This document shows positions 11,236 to 24,500 of a stretch of DNA of 64,000 nt, one piece after another. A program made the position numbers and the translations under genes. This DNA comes from Diphasiastrum complanatum (taxonomy: Eukaryota; Streptophyta; Lycopodiopsida; Lycopodiales; Lycopodiaceae). The stretch's first letter is position 1. Every line of letters starts with the position of its first letter. The notes below the pieces were generated by a model. The model saw nothing but the letters and a program-made list of their open reading frames with translations, had not been told where the DNA came from and made no database searches. The DNA is taken from the NCBI GenBank assembly GCA_029204225.1, contig CM055109.1:4302299-4366298 (forward strand), given 5' to 3'.

Positions 11236-11745
11236 ATGTTTACAAGAGAGCAGTAGCATCTGAGGAGTCCATTAGTTGGTAGGACAAACCATAAGTCACT
11301 GATCATTGGGAGCCATATTGCATTCCATCCAGTGTTACGGGGAAACCTTTTTGAGGTTTCCTTCCAAAAACCGATATGTGAAAGAGTTCTCCGGGCTCTA
11401 TTCAGTGACAAGCTCTTACTCGCTGGTTTTTCCCTATAAAATTCAAGATTTATGACACAAAAAATCCTATACAATTTTTTCCATGCTGGTTTTTGGAAAA
11501 AGATGTCGGTTTCATTCTTGGACTATGCCGGCTTTCCCGAACACTGATTCCCTCCAATGTTTTTCACTTGATCGTAATGCCAAGTCTTCAATTTTCCTTT
11601 GTGTTTTTTATGCACCTCCAGAGGTGGAATTTGATTGCATCATGTGAAAAATGCTCATATTTCCATAATTCTGATTCTTGACTAAACGAATCACCAATTC
11701 TGTGCAGAATCAGGAAAGAAAAAAATTTCAAACAAGTCATTACGC
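11236..11745. other. Spacer between the two hairpin repeats, nothing recognised
   Basis: About 500 bases of mixed composition without a supported gene; short ORFs only. It may belong to one element with the flanking GC-rich blocks. Confidence 0.4.
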
Positions 11746-11866
11746 AGGGGAAGGCCCATGCTCCTCGGGCCTTTCGTGCAGGTCTGGCCCTGCCCTTGGG
11801 CTCTCGCCCTCGGGCAAGGGCCCTCCCAGCACGAAGGCCCTCGGGGCAAGGCCTTCCCCCCCCACA
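11746..11866. repeat. GC-rich hairpin repeat, copy 2
   Basis: GCCCTTGGGCTCTC and GCCCTCGGGCAAGGGC followed by CCTCCCAGCACGAAGGCCC match copy 1 in order and orientation. Both copies end in a run of seven to nine C. Both are preceded by an A-rich tract. The pair may be the recognisable part of a larger repeat. Confidence 0.75.
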
Positions 11867-12654
11867 TTATCACACAACCCCTATGTGATCCTAATTATTA
11901 GATATAAACCCCTATGTCCGTACCCAGGAAGTAGTCGCATTGTTAGAGTTTCAATCCACCATATTGAGTATTTGCCAAGGTAGCATGCTAGCCATCTATT
12001 GCATGTCTATATAGTGGTATGTCACACATGACAACACATTGGGGCTCTTAAGATATTAGGATTTTCCAAAATATCATAAAAAAATTCCGCAAACTTATTA
12101 GATAACTATTATATTTCGACAAAATGTAAAGGGAATGCGTCAAAGCTAAATCTAGTGACCCCTAGCATTAAAGAAGTTAACTTTCTGAAAATCTAGTGCA
12201 GTATGGAGATCACCATAGCTACACACCACACGAAAAGTGTACATATAGGGAACTCAAACTGCATGTGTCCTAAAACTGGCCTACCACCTGCCAACTAGGG
12301 TCAGGCCCAATATGGCCAAATTCGACCAACAAACTCAAGACCTGCCCTTGAGTATAGCAAGTACTATGAATAACACTGTACATGCTAATTTTTCCTACAT
12401 GTGTGTGGCTACTCTGCTAACCCAAGTAGCTAGCTACGGGACAAGTGCCTGACTGATAAGTCAATGATGGGTCACGTCCCGATCACAACTGAATATAGCA
12501 TGTACACTAATTACAGTATCACGTTTGAAGTTTATAAAATATATAGCAGATTAACCCTGATTTCTAACTCTCTTCCTTAAGCTTAAATGTGATGAGTAAA
12601 AAAACTGTAGCAACGTCTGGAGTGTCCAAAAGATGTTATTCATTCCCTGCTACT
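11867..12654. other. AT-rich intergenic stretch, nothing recognised
   Basis: No ORF, motif or repeat that I can support. Confidence 0.5.
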
Positions 12655-12960
12655 CTAGCCTTATGAAATGAAAATGATTCATAACTAAGTAATGTATCAC
12701 AAGTCCTATCACTTTTTGTCTTATTAGCCTGCAAGCAATGCAACAAATTCATTGTGTACTTCAAATCACTCATAATACCATGAACAAAAAAGTGTATATA
12801 AATAAGCGAAGAGGACACTACGAACAAAACACATCCGCTTTAAAGACTTTGAACATCAAGATTCACACCTATAACATGTAATTTAATTTGTTGTTGTTTC
12901 CTACGAGTACGTGGCCATATGACATTCATAATACAATATCTGACAAATGTGCCTTGTTCA
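12655..12960. repeat. Diverged direct duplication, left copy
   Basis: This stretch shares ordered blocks with 13,530-13,800, such as AAATGAAAATGATTCATA, CAAATCACTCATAATACCAT, AAGCGAAGAGGACACTA and GACTTTGAACATCAAGATTC. Several small gaps and substitutions separate the copies. No coding potential. Confidence 0.85.
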
Positions 12961-13529
12961 ATCATACCAATTTATGTTTTAGTAATAATAGTTTTTTTTA
13001 AATCTAGATCAGAATAAAATATTGAATAAAAAGAAAAGTACTCTTGTCACTCTGATTCACTTTTTAGCCAATAAAAAGTAAATTCTTGTTTAACATGCTA
13101 GATAGCTTCATTGCTTTGACATGATCTATAATCAAAATTAACTACTAATTTTTCAAAGAGAATTTTGGCTAGACATACATCCTCAACAAATGTCAATTAA
13201 GAACAATTTTGAGTATATAACAAAATCAATTCAAAAAATGTTCTTACAATTCAAAATCTAGTTGTGATACTTTCCTTCAAAATTAGGTTTTGTTATGATT
13301 TAGATACTACTTATCAACATTGTATGTGCAAAAAGAAAAAGAGTGCAATCAAATTCTTTAAATTAGATCACAACAAAATTCAATGTTCCCTTGCAGAATA
13401 CTATAGCATTGAGTATATAAATTATTCATGATAGATGAAAAACACAACTCAATAGTAGACTCGTGAAATGAAAATGATTCATAAATAAGTAATGTATCCC
13501 AAATCCTATCACTTTCTATCTTATTAACC
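12961..13529. other. AT-rich spacer between duplicated blocks
   Basis: Nothing recognised apart from a further short copy of AAATGAAAATGATTCATA near 13,468. Confidence 0.5.
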
Positions 13530-13800
13530 TTATTAAATGAAAATGATTCATACCTAAGCAATGTACACAACTCCTATCACTTTCTTGTCTCAATGTAGCA
13601 AATTCATTGTGCACTTCAAATCACTCATAATACCATCAACAAGAAAGTGTATATGAATAAGCGAAGAGGACACTAGGAACAAAACACATCCGCATGAAAG
13701 ACTTTGAACATCAAGATTCACACCTATTGCATGTAATTTGATATGATGTTATTTCCTACAAGCACATGGCCATATGACATTCATAAAACAATATCAAACA
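13530..13800. repeat. Diverged direct duplication, right copy
   Basis: Same orientation as 12,655-12,960, period about 850 bases. The beginning is itself locally repeated (the AAATGAAAATGATTCATA block appears at 13,468 and 13,537). Confidence 0.85.
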
Positions 13801-14099
13801 GTTGTGCCCTGGCCTAGTACTTACAAATATACAATGTACTTGAAATCATTGACAACACATTACCATAATGGGACACGAATATCATCCTGCGACCTCACGA
13901 ACATGTCATAATGTTGATTTTAGAATTTGTGTAACATATGCATGTAATGGCATGCAATGTCATGCATTTCTCAACTTTGCAACTTTTTCACCACTTTCTA
14001 TAACTTGATCAGATTTGCAAGTGTTTTTGATGGCATTCATTGAATTTTCAGATTTGCAATTGTTATGCAAGTATAGATTTTTGTAGCAGATTAAAAGCA

Positions 14100-14103
<4 letters not shown>
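13801..14103. other. AT-rich stretch, nothing recognised
   Basis: Contains a short local repeat, CATGTAATGGCATGCAATGT, near 13,945. No gene. Confidence 0.5.

Positions 14104-14170
<67 letters not shown>
14104..14170. repeat. (CT)n microsatellite
   Basis: Uninterrupted CT run of about 67 bases. Confidence 0.98.
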
Positions 14171-14173
<3 letters not shown>

Positions 14174-15351
14174 GTGAGTGAAATGCAATTCGTTACCGTA
14201 CCCATTTAATCAAAAACATTTGTAGGCAAGTACCATACGTAGGCCAATCGTGTAGCTTAATCACCTACCTTTGTGCATGGCATTGCCAATGGCTTGCTTG
14301 GTGATCCTAGCAATTTGATGGTAGACACTTGTCCAAAGTTCAAACCATCAAATTCTCTTGGTCATTTGGCCCTTTGATCCCTCAATTTGGTGGCCTGATA
14401 ATACCACTATTCTACTATAATCAAGAAAGTTTTGACTAATCATCCAACTAATGGAGGTACCCACTTGTGACTCATTCTCCCATCTTCTTCACACATAGAA
14501 CTATAATGACTAATAAATATTGATCAATAAGATTTAGTTACTAGAGCTAACAACACATGCACTGAATGTAGGCCATGCTCAACTCTTCTTGGCCCTAGGA
14601 TAAGTTCAAATTGCATATACCAAGTCATTAGGTTCAAGTAACTATCAAAAGATGCATGTTTTCAAACAAAGTGGAGAACTTTTTAACTCATGAAACAATT
14701 CCACAAAGTCAAGTGTTTTATTGTATGCAATTTCTCCCAATCTATCTAGGTCACTACTTGCACTTGAAAATCGTTGACCATTATGTGAGTTTACCATACG
14801 TGAAAATATACCACAATAGTCACATCACACTCTTGATGGTGTTTAACCTTTTCTATTTATCTCAACAAAGTAATTAGTTATACATAAGAGAGATAACAAA
14901 TGTATAAACACATTGAAGATGATTGACAATACGTTGTTGTCTTTCACATTCCAAGCATGCTTGATATTTTAAATATATATAAGTTAAATTGGTGTATACA
15001 CTAACTAGACATAATCTCAATTACAAAAAACTACAAGGAGATATCACTGACCATTTTCTTTCTTCTCAATCTTTCCAATTTCCAATTAAAAAATATCATA
15101 AAATCTTCAACTCCACTTGAAGTTCCTTTTGTTGTGAGAATCTTTTCTCTCAAAATAACATGGAAATACCTTTGATCATGTTAGATGTACATGGATGAAG
15201 GATATTTTGAGCTAGCAAGTTGTTGTGTAGCGATGGAAATGCCACAGTCATGTATGGGTCGACAAATGTCTTATTTTGTCATAGAATCAATAGTACACCT
15301 CCAAATATATCGGCCAAATATAAAGCTTTCTATACACAATCATAAGCTTTC
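14171..15351. other. 3' flank of the rhomboid gene, nothing else recognised
   Basis: AT-rich sequence downstream of the rhomboid stop codon, so it should contain its 3' UTR and polyadenylation site. No single AATAAA could be assigned as the used signal. ORFs are short and without motifs. Confidence 0.4.
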
Positions 15352-15501
15352 CTAATCATATTTTTTCCTCTTCCTCCCTTGTAGCACATAGGAGATCGGT
15401 GGTCGATCAACCAAAAGCTTTCTCCTTCCTCCTTGCGTTTCAAATGCAAAAGCAGGTCCTACCAACCAAGCTACAACACTGCCTCCAAGCAATCCACCCA
15501 C
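15352..15501 (-). CDS. RBL: Rhomboid, last exon
   Basis: Acceptor TTAG|GTGG at 15,502/15,501. Encodes [18 protein letters not shown], the helix packed after the catalytic His, then a hydrophilic basic tail, [17 protein letters not shown] with a final KRKKYD, and TAG at 15,354-15,352. The 49-codon length fits the family. Confidence 0.92.
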   Translation of the reverse strand: MGGLLGGSVVAWLVGPAFAFETQGGRRKLLVDRPPISYVLQGRKRKKYD

Positions 15502-18500
15502 CTAATTGAAAGATTTGAAGTATACAAGATGATCAAAGAATCTCTTGGACAACATACAAAGTGGCTCAAGCACGTGAAACATAACCATTGGAGAAAAATA
15601 GAATTATAATTTTATTTAATAAAAAATTTCAAGATTCTCAACAATCCAATAAGCCAATAGTGCAAAATATAAGTTTCATGTTACTTTAACCACATCTCTT
15701 AGTTGGAGGTCTCAAATGCTTCAATATGTAGTCCATTTTCATACTCCCATATAGCAATAGTAAAAGCATACTTACATGCCCCCAATTATCAACACCGTCT
15801 GTCACAAGCCCAAATACCTGGATCAACCAACAAGTATAACTAATTAGCAACTATCCCAACATGACTGCATAGTTTTGTGTTCTTAAGAGAATTTTTCTTT
15901 TTAAGGGACTATCTTTAGCGTACACTTGACAATAGTAGAAAATGAGAATGATATTAGGGATATATTCTATATTGGGCAAAAAAGCTTGGATGTGATCAAC
16001 TTGAGTCAAAAAAATTTGTTAAACCCTAAAGTCTTAAACACAATGGAGGCCTAAATGCAAGATTTTACAAAGAGTCTACTAGTTATTGTCAAAATAAAGG
16101 AAGGTTGAAGGACAAAATCCACCACAAAAGATAGCACAAACCAGCTGGCCACAAGATCTCAAATGAAAACTTCATGCTTACTTATATGGTAGAAAATATG
16201 TTGATGTTACATCCAGGATAGTACCAGACATAACAAAGGCTACGTGCAATCAACCTTAAAGAGTCCGCCCACAACGTCTCAAGCCATCAACTTCATCATT
16301 GCACAGACCAGAATTATCAGCAAAATATCATATTATAACACAAATAGAGAGGAGTAATGCAAATATATTGATATAAGTACTAAATGGATCCATACGTATT
16401 TATTGAATCTAAGCTAATAAATTTGACTAAGGTACTTGAGCTACTTGCGGTAACTCAACTTAGAGATACGCATCTCATCTTGCCTAGGCATATTCATGTT
16501 GAAACTAGAGTTAGTGTCTACCTCAAGAGACCCACTGATATCCAAAACATCAGGAAGTGAATTACTAATACAAACTATGTTGTCGCAACAAAGAGATACA
16601 GCGGCAACCGTATCACCAAGTTTCCCAGATAGATATGGTAGTAAATATCACAAGAGAAAAACAAAAAAACTAAGTGAACCTAATATACCAAGATAGGGGT
16701 GACACAAAGTATGCTAACATAACTAAGTAGCAGAGGTGAAGCATGAATGCCAAATAATATTCCAAGCCATCCGCATAGCCCATGATGCCCAAAATGGTAG
16801 ACAATACTCAGCTCAAAGCATCCTATTTTTTGACATCTATCTTCTCCTACTTTTCCTTCTAAAATTCACATGACAATCTTGCTACAATTTCATGCTTGCG
16901 ATGTTGATTTTTAGTAAAATTCAGTTATCCTTCCTACTCTCTTTTATCTAAGATTGTTAGATTGAGGCTTGGACGGCCATGAGCTTCCACTTTGATTAGA
17001 ATTCTTGTTGTTCTTTCAATTGAACATGTTCAAAAGTAAGGTTAGACTGTTGAGGACAGATTCTCACAGAATTCTAGTTAAAAATTTTGAGTGCATGTGT
17101 ATGTCTCTGCCTTTTCTCTATCATGATGATGCTTGGGATGTTACATGCAATCACACATGCATAGGCCTGGCACCCTATATTTCTACTTGCTTATGGATGA
17201 AACCCTATACGCCATGTATGCATATGCGTGATTCCTAGGGTTCCCGCAGGCATACACATGGCAATCATTGGAAACTGCTTACTGTCAAGCGACTGAACAT
17301 GATTTCAGCCCCAATCAATCCAACAGACTGACACAACCATTCCACTGCTTCTTTTGCTAACTTTTGCAAAAGTATTTGCCATTGAAAAACATTTGTACAA
17401 TTTTGCTTTTGATTTGAAAATGTAGATTTAGCAAGTTGCAGCATGCATCTTTCCAATCAAATTTGAAAACAAAATCCAGCCGATAAACTTGCCAAAACTA
17501 CTTATCAATTGCTAGCCAACTCCCTATTTGCACCATCTTTTCTTCGAGTTCCAGCCATTCTTCAACGTGCTATTCACGACCTGCTGTAGTTATGATGCAT
17601 GAACAAGATGAACACACACAGAATCAGGCAACACAAAGCTAATCAATGTCCACATTACAATCTCAAGCTAAGATTGCTATACAATCAACAATAGTGCAGG
17701 CCATCCTACAAAAGGAACACTGCGAGAGCCTCTTCTACAAAAATTCTCACATGCATAAGGGTCTCCTACAAAAAATCTCACAGAACCAGAATCATCAACT
17801 GTGGAATGACTAATAAAGATTTGCTGGAAATATTCCATTCAGGCAGGAGCACGGACTCTAAGGCTACACTACATGTGCCCTATTTGAAGGCCCCATGTGG
17901 CATTAACACTATTATTCAAAATTCAAAGTTAAGGCCCCAAATGACCCAGCTGAGACAATGAACTAATACCTAGGTGAAATGTAAATAATAGGTCCCCAAA
18001 ATGTCTATACTGAACATCCTATTTAAATATGCATGACCAATACTGAAAATTTGTACTTTCTAAAGCAGACTCTAGCTTGAGCTTGTCTTCTTCTGGTTCT
18101 CTCGGCCATTAACTTCTCCTTTCAAACCCAAATCCTCTAAAAACTTCTCTTTGGAGATCGATTTTCTTCATATGTGCTGCCACAAGTCATCTTCCAGCCA
18201 TACATTGTTGTCCTTGGCATCAAATTCCTTTCACAAAATTGCTATAATCATTCCTTTCTAACCAGCAAACCTCAGTCTATTTCCAAATACCTTTTTTTTA
18301 GTGTTTTCTCGGTCTACCATTCTGGTACATCAAAACGCAGACCCTCATGCAACAAAGGATAATTAGCCACTTCTCAATGCTGAAAAGAACTACACCAATG
18401 TAAACAGAGCACAAGTCTGTTGCTAGTGCCATCATCTAGTCAATTGCAAGTCATGACCAAGATAAATGAGGCATCCCCCTTGATCTCACAATTTTCTCTC

Positions 18501-21500
18501 TCAGCACCCTCTTAGCCCAAATTTTTCATGCTCATACATGGAGCATGTAATCATCCCCCAATAAGCCCCATGGGATGACATGCAGGAGCTACTAAACCTT
18601 TGTTGCTCCTGTGTCCACTGATGTGCATGGCATAGACGACATGGCCAATTCGCCAATCAGCTCCTTCTATAAGGTGCATGCAACACTAAAATTGGGACCA
18701 ACCACCCACATGATTACTACAAGGTTCAAGCACATCAACATAGGCAAATGACTTTGCTATTGCTAGTTACCAATTCAGTCTTCTCACATATAGTATGTTA
18801 CAACAACCTACACTTTTACAACTGGTAAGCACCATTGAACAAAGGAAGAATATAAAATGTATAAAACTATCAATCATATGACGCATACATTTTCGAAAGT
18901 ATTGTTTGTTTTACTATCAAGTACTTAATTTTACACCATGAGGTTGGACTAATACTTACATTTGTGCATCCTTTAAGAATTGTGCAAAAGGCAAGAACAG
19001 ATTACTTCTTGAATGGAAACACAAAAAGCAGATGATAAATAGAGGCCTCACACAGATTCCAAAACATTGTCGACTTGTGAGAGTGGATTCAAGCCAAGGG
19101 TACAAAGCAAAGGGGAATAGTAGAAATGTCTTTCATTAAAAAAACTGCTCACCATATTCAACATGATAACCTGTGCAACTTGGGATAGACGATGTTGGCC
19201 CCCAGAAAGCATGTTCTTATGCCTAGCTATAAATACAGCAAAAGCACCAACCTGCAAAATACTTCTAGATCAAAACAGAACAAAAGTATTCCAATCTAGT
19301 AAATAATACCTTGCTTTAGTTCTCTTGGGCCCACTATAAAGGTACTTACGAGTCCAAAAATTGCTCCTGAAGCACCAACAGATGGAGCCTTGCATAGAAA
19401 GTAGCTCAAAGTACTACCTGTTCTCCAAAAATCAATAGAAAATATAGGACCTATCACGTTATTCGTCAACATGATGGAATCAAAAAGCTCTCAGCTTTTA
19501 ATTTTGATTGTGACGTAAGCACGATTATCTTTCTAATAACCAAATAGGAAGTGAGAAGTGAGTGCAACCGAAGTAAAGAAATACTTGCAACAGCAGAAGC
19601 AGCATACACGGCCAGAAATCGTTTTGGTCCTCCCAAAGTTTCAACAGTTGGACCAATGGCGTTCAAAGAATAAGAATTCACCTGCAAGACTATGTCCTTC
19701 CTTCAATTTGGTACAAGCATGCAATGGCTCAACTGTTCAAAGAGGTAACAGAACTCAATGAAGCTGCAGGATCAATAGCCAAGGTTTAAAGTTCACCAGA
19801 AGATGTCCAAGATTAGCATGCAATAGTGCTGGAGTTATTAGCCTCCACATCTGACCTTTCTCAATCAAGCTATTGACCTGTTCAGCAGGCCTAGTCAGAT
19901 TACATTGTACAACCAATTCTAAGGGTTCAAACAAGAAACGTAGGCCAAACCCACGAAGCATAGACAACAGGTTTACAATCAATTCTATGGATTCAGAGAG
20001 GAAATATAGGCAAAACCTTTAACCCACATGCTATAGAAAAATATCTATAGTTTGATCATATTTTATGAAGGCATCTATAGTGATCTGAGCACGTGAGTGT
20101 GGGTCTACGAAAGCATAGAATAGAATGTCTTCATCAAATTAAACAAATTCAAATATTTTGGTAACCAAGCCCTTAAGCCACTTGCCCAGCCTACAAGCTT
20201 GTTTGTGTGAATACTTGGTTAACTTTCGATTTCAAATTGAGATGTTTCTACGATAAAGAAAAATATGCATGCTGAACTTAATAGACTCATTCACGGTAAT
20301 CTTACTAACTCAGTCCCTTCAGACAAATCATTCAAAGGAGAGTATGCAACTGAACAAGATCTTAAGCTTTCATTCCTAAGGCTGCAACAAGTCCATCATT
20401 ATTTTTATTGTTGACAAAAACTTATCCCTAAACTCTTAGATCTGCTTTACTACAACTGCAGGCCACATGTGCAAGGACATCTATAGGACTATGGGCCCTC
20501 ACCTTAGTTGCCCATTCCGGAATGGAACGCGTTCCAGAACGCGTTCCGTTCCGGAACGATGCCCTCAAAAAAAAATACGTTTTTTTACAAAGGATTTAAT
20601 TCATATAAATACAGCTAATTAACTGAAAAACACAAATATCGTTCCGACTAGGAACGTTCCAGAACGTACGGAACGGAACGTTCCGACCCATTTTGGTCGG
20701 AACGGGCTTCTAAGGCCCTCGCTACTATGCTTTTATGATTTCTGGAGTTGTCACTTTGTATTTTTTTGAGGACTTTGGTGGAGCATTTCTATCACCAATC
20801 TTCCTAGAGTAGAGGCTACTCCAAATGGATTTTAAAGATCTTGATCTAACGGCTAGAAGGCTAGCTACTTAGATTCCCAGTAGTTCAAGTATTTGGCACC
20901 TCATCCTTTTCGTACTTTTGGTGTAGTTTTCACAATTTGGTCAGATCATTGCCTTCCTATAGTAGGTGGATTCCATTGCATTTACAGCCCCCCGATCTGA
21001 TGTGCGGAAAATCACTTTATGATACTCAAGTTTTCACTAGTTTTCAGGACTTCATCTTGTTCAAATTTTGTTATTTCGCTTCTCTATAGATCTTTACAGC
21101 ATTCTTCCTACAAAAGGGGCTTCTAGTGCACTTTACAAATTGTTTATCCGCTAGAAATCGAGATAGTTGAATCCATCCTGTAGGTCATTTCTGGTATGAT
21201 TTGGATTTTTTTTGCTTGTACCTTTTCCCAATTTTGGTCTTCCTATGGTAGGATAAACTTCTTTCCTCATTTTCTGGACTTCCTATAGTAAGATGGACTG
21301 CTTTCCCAATTTTTTGATCTTCCTATTGTGAAACATCGGACTTCCTTTATACATAATGCAAAATGACTTCTATAGATCAGGAAGATTGAAATTCCAATTC
21401 TGTTAAGTTTTCTATCACTTCCTCGTTTTTCCTGTTTCTGAGTACATTCTACATATATGGCTCCATGGGAGTACACATATAATTGGCATTGTATGAGGTA

Positions 21501-24500
21501 TATCCTTTACTCTACGATGAGTGAGTTGTTGAGAGAATGAGAGATCTTGGTGAGAAAGCTTCTATGAGGCAGAGAGCTCTTGATCATAAAGCTATTGAGA
21601 GATCAAGAGACCTAGATGAGACGACAGAGCAAAGCTAGATAAAAGTTGAGCGACGGAGATTAGCAGATGCACAGTCGGGAGCATGCACAGTGCCAAGAGT
21701 GGTGGGTGGCTACCATACATGCTCAAGTTCCTAAGTCTGGGGCAGATGCACAGTCGGGAGCATGCACAGTGCCAAGAGTGGTGGGTGGCTACCATACATG
21801 CTCAACTTCCTAAGTCTGGGGCACAGACAGATGGTACAAGCTATTATAGATGAGCAGCGATTCTTCATAAATTTTAAGGTTTTTGTTTATTTGCATTTTA
21901 CTATATTGAGGTTTTGAGTTTCCCAGATATTGTCCACATATCTAACGATCGTAAGCTTACAAGTTTACTATTAACAATCGTACATTGATTCTGAGTAGTT
22001 CACCATGCAATCCTATGTGATTAACTCTACACAATACCATTCATGTGGGACTCATCACTATATTTTTAACTTTAGACTTCAAAGCTAAATTAGTGAATTT
22101 AAATATGCAAGACAGATCCTAGAGATCAACCTTCTGGATCCAGATTCCTAAGACCCACAAGACTTCAAGAACCATTGGTCTACCGTCTTCCTGGATGTCT
22201 CACTTCATGGATGATTCACCACATCAAACCCAATTCTAGCATCTCCAGCTCACAGCCAAGGTCATTCCATTGGTGCACAGAAAATTTTACCCTTTTCAGT
22301 TTGTGTATGGGGCATAATTAGTAGAGCGCAATTTGTTCTTGTTCCCGAGGGACTAAGCCCAAGAAGTTTCAAATTCCTTGCCTCGAGCTTTGTGGGGCCC
22401 GTTGCCACACACTAGCTCCCACTCTTATTCATTCTTGTGGAAAGATTACAGTATCTCTTGGAATCTGGGATAAATGACTAGAATATCTAATCCGTAAGTA
22501 GAATATAGAGTATATGTGTTCAAGAATAGTTTTAGATTGAATAGAGGCTGACTTGCAATAAGGGTGATGAGACCGTTCTCAGAAGTGGTGAGACAGCTTA
22601 ATCTTATATCGGGTTGTGTCATTTCAAAAAAGCCACTGAGTGCTATGCTCAATTTCTAATAAGAAATCAAGCATAAGTTTTCAAGGCAACAAGAACATGT
22701 CTTGATTTCTTGATGGAATGGAAATTTACATTATGTTACCTTTGCTCCTAACAAAAGCAATCGTCCTTGTGATGCAGATTGGGCCACAAATATCCTGTAA
22801 TAAGTTTGTTGCTCAAGTCCAAATCATAAGTGCTTAGAACATAAGATAAGTCTTTCAAAACCAGAACAAACTATTAATTAGCTCTAGAAAAATTTCAAAA
22901 ACCCTAAATCCAAAATCAACTTCGATCCCACAAGAACATGTATCATGTCCACAAATGAAGAATGACAAACCAAGAAAACGATCTGAGATGTTTTGACACA
23001 AACTATTAAGATAAGAATAAGGTATCTTCAAATTTCAAAGAATGCAATTGTCCCTCTATGTCTCTATTCAATCTTAGACTTATAGCTCTCCGAACCAACG
23101 TCTATCCATGTCAATATATGGTAAGAAGCGAGGAAGCAAATGACTTAGAAGATCCACAATCTGAAAATAAAGTATATAGTAGCATAAAAAGAGCAGTCAC
23201 TATTCAGACGACAGTTCATTTGCTTCAGCTCTCAAGTTCACTGTAGGTGACTTATCCACAATAATTCCAAGAATCTGCCACTAGAGACAAATGAATGGAC
23301 TTTCGCAAAGGTTTTGACTCTGTTCCCAGACATCTCCTTTTTCAGAGGTTAGCTTCACTTGGCTTTACAGAGGAGACTATTGCTGCGATCATTACTTTAT
23401 ATGAGCGGGTTTTGGCATGTTTCAGAGATGGTAATGGCTGGTCCCCTCTGATACATAGTACCATTGGAGTGAAGCAGGGCTGTGCTTTATCGCCTACTCT
23501 ATTTGCACTATATATTGATGATCTCAAGCGGGTTATTCGCGAGGAAGGTGGAGAGGACTGCCCTTTAGCGGGCATTATTATACCCATTCTCCTATATGAT
23601 GTGGTTCGTCTCTGTAAATGTAGGACGCGGCGAATGTAAATGGAAATGGACGGCGGATGTGGCGAATGTAATGAGCCGAGTCCATAACTCTCCCTGGCAC
23701 AAAAAAAATAGACCCAACTGCCGAAAAGAAACTGGATCAAATAGCAGCAAGCCCTGGTGCATCAACAACAACATATGATGTAGAGGAATCAACAAGTGCA
23801 GCAAGAGCACGAGCCTGACCCGCAAGTGATGGTGTATGATAAAAGACATCAATAGGCTCCCATGTGGCCTCCTCAATAGGATGACCATCCCACTGGACCA
23901 AAAACTGAATTTGCCGGCGGCGTCGACTATGGTATAGACGAACCTGTAATATAGCAGCATGTAAAAATGGAAATAACTCTAGAGCAGTAGGAAACTCAAT
24001 ATCTCAAGGAGCGTCATCCTCAATAGCAGCACGTAATAAACTGACATGGAATACATCACAGGCACGTGCGGAAGCAGGAAGCTTTAAGCGATATGTAACT
24101 GGACTAAGAACCTCCAAAATGCGATAAGGCCCATAATAACGTGCAAGCTTCTCAGTAGAAGTATGGCCCTAGACAAAATGATGACGTGCAAACCGTAGGC
24201 GTAGATAAACCATATCTCCAAGCTGAAACTCAACATGGCGGCGGTGACGATCAACTGAGGTCTGATAACGTTGTTGAACATGCTGTAAATGAGAACTGGC
24301 TCGGGTAAAAGATGCAAGTGTGACAGGTGTATCCTCAGGAGGGAGAGGAATGCAAGGTAAAAGAGGTGCATAGCCATGAGATAAGAAAAATGGTGAGACA
24401 CCTGTGCTAGTACTAACAGAGAAAAATGGCGTAAATAATCCTCAAGGATCCTGTTAAGGACCTCAGACTGCCCATCAGAAGTAGAATGATCAAGCAGCAA

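Larger units (their letters stand above)
19878..22739 (-). other. Rhomboid intron of 2.9 kb
   Basis: Holds the MITE at 20,503-20,714 and the tandem duplication at 21,663-21,820. The plus-strand stretch 22,255-22,350 contains PFQFVYG, faintly like a gypsy integrase block, but is too short to call. Otherwise nothing recognised. Confidence 0.6.

Noticed and set aside
11000-11474. Pro/Gly-rich ORFs across the GC hairpin
   Set aside because: They exist only because the GC-rich repeat has few stops; frames on both strands are equally open.
14104-14170. Regular repeats as a possible CRISPR array
   Set aside because: The regular repeats in the window are dinucleotide microsatellites (also 10,777, 39,017, 51,855, 52,951) in plant nuclear DNA; there are no spacers.
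17265-17456. 63-codon minus ORF within the rhomboid intron as an exon
   Set aside because: No splice sites in phase with the neighbours, no family motif, and the flanking rhomboid exons join without it.
20503-20714. A stable regulatory hairpin or miRNA precursor
   Set aside because: Imperfect TIRs with an 8-bp target duplication fit a MITE better; no single clean stem-loop of precursor type.
22255-22400. Gypsy integrase fragment (PFQFVYG)
   Set aside because: Too short and surrounded by stops; not enough support for a feature.
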